Source: an uncultured Bacteroides sp.
Lineage (GTDB): Bacteria; Bacteroidota; Bacteroidia; Bacteroidales; Bacteroidaceae
Direction: 5' to 3'
DNA: 64,000 nt
Assembly (NCBI RefSeq): GCF_958445495.1
Contig: NZ_CAUCSQ010000003.1
Span: 86,485-150,484 of the forward strand
The stretch's first letter is position 1; the number at the start of each line of letters is the position of its first letter. Both the position numbers and the translations under genes were made by a program. Shown piece after piece: positions 63,937-64,000 of this stretch. The notes under the pieces were generated by a model that was not told the origin of the DNA, ran no database searches, and saw only the letters and a list, made by a program, of their open reading frames with translations.

Positions 63937-64000
63937 ATGGATACAGATAATAAAAATAAAAACCTTAATGTTCCCCATTTGAGATTCCCGGAGTTTAGCG
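63937..64000 (+). CDS. hsdS: Type I restriction specificity subunit HsdS (partial, start only)
   Basis: ATG at 63937 opens MDTDNKNKNLNVPHLRFPEF and runs off the window. The PxLRFPEF motif is the standard N-terminus of HsdS target-recognition domain 1, and position after hsdM agrees. Only 21 codons are visible. Confidence 0.8.
   Translation, partial: MDTDNKNKNLNVPHLRFPEFS

Noticed and set aside
1..64000. CRISPR arrays, tRNA, rRNA and insertion sequences
   Set aside because: No regularly spaced direct repeats, cloverleaf-like genes, rRNA segments or transposase frames were recognised on reading both strands by eye.

Overview
The window looks like a chromosomal segment of a Bacteroides species. 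Evidence: consensus Bacteroides -7 promoter boxes (TAnnTTTG) before many genes, an UpxY-type antiterminator heading a capsule locus, SusC-like outer-membrane proteins, LES-type lipoproteins, and genus-typical RecA, DnaK and ClpB. The species cannot be named from sequence alone.

1-28.4 kb (minus strand) is a nearly complete Wzx/Wzy-type capsular polysaccharide (CPS) locus, truncated at its 3' end by the window edge. In transcription order: a tyrosine recombinase; a 191-bp invertible promoter cassette with perfect 21-bp inverted repeats; upxY; a HAD hydrolase; an acyl-building module (ferredoxin/FrhB-acyltransferase fusion, ACP, SDR reductase, ketoacyl synthase III, aldo/keto reductase); Wzx flippase; pyruvyltransferase; glycosyltransferases with UDP-galactopyranose mutase; Wzy polymerase; further glycosyltransferases; the priming sugar transferase; a PqqD / nucleotidyltransferase / HprK-like trio; Wza and Wzc. 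The only good promoter in the cassette points away from the CPS genes, so the sequenced molecule appears to carry the locus in the OFF state. The middle (about 6.9-25.3 kb) is clearly more AT-rich than the two ends, as expected for an exchanged variable block between conserved ends.

28.9-38.7 kb: endonuclease IV, a large LruC-domain lipoprotein, a ClC-type chloride channel, and an ECF sigma operon (sigma, membrane protein, Spy-like periplasmic protein, outer-membrane beta-barrel protein), then a 58-aa DUF4250 protein.

39.2-44.5 kb: a 1625-aa protein joining a DEDD exonuclease-like domain, a RecQ helicase and a UvrD-type helicase, followed by a decayed zinc-ribbon/HTH (excisionase-like) gene. 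It sits as an apparent insertion beside dnaK.

44.6-58.4 kb: housekeeping and stress genes: dnaK, a double-META lipoprotein, a carboxynorspermidine dehydrogenase-thiol peroxidase-recA operon, an AlkD-like repair protein, a YeiH-family transporter with a LysR regulator and a recognisable tandem LysR operator, an unrecognised 197-aa protein, and clpB.

58.7-64 kb: a type I restriction-modification locus (hsdR, hsdM, decayed rhuM, start of hsdS) running off the window end. No rRNA, tRNA, CRISPR array or intact transposon was seen.
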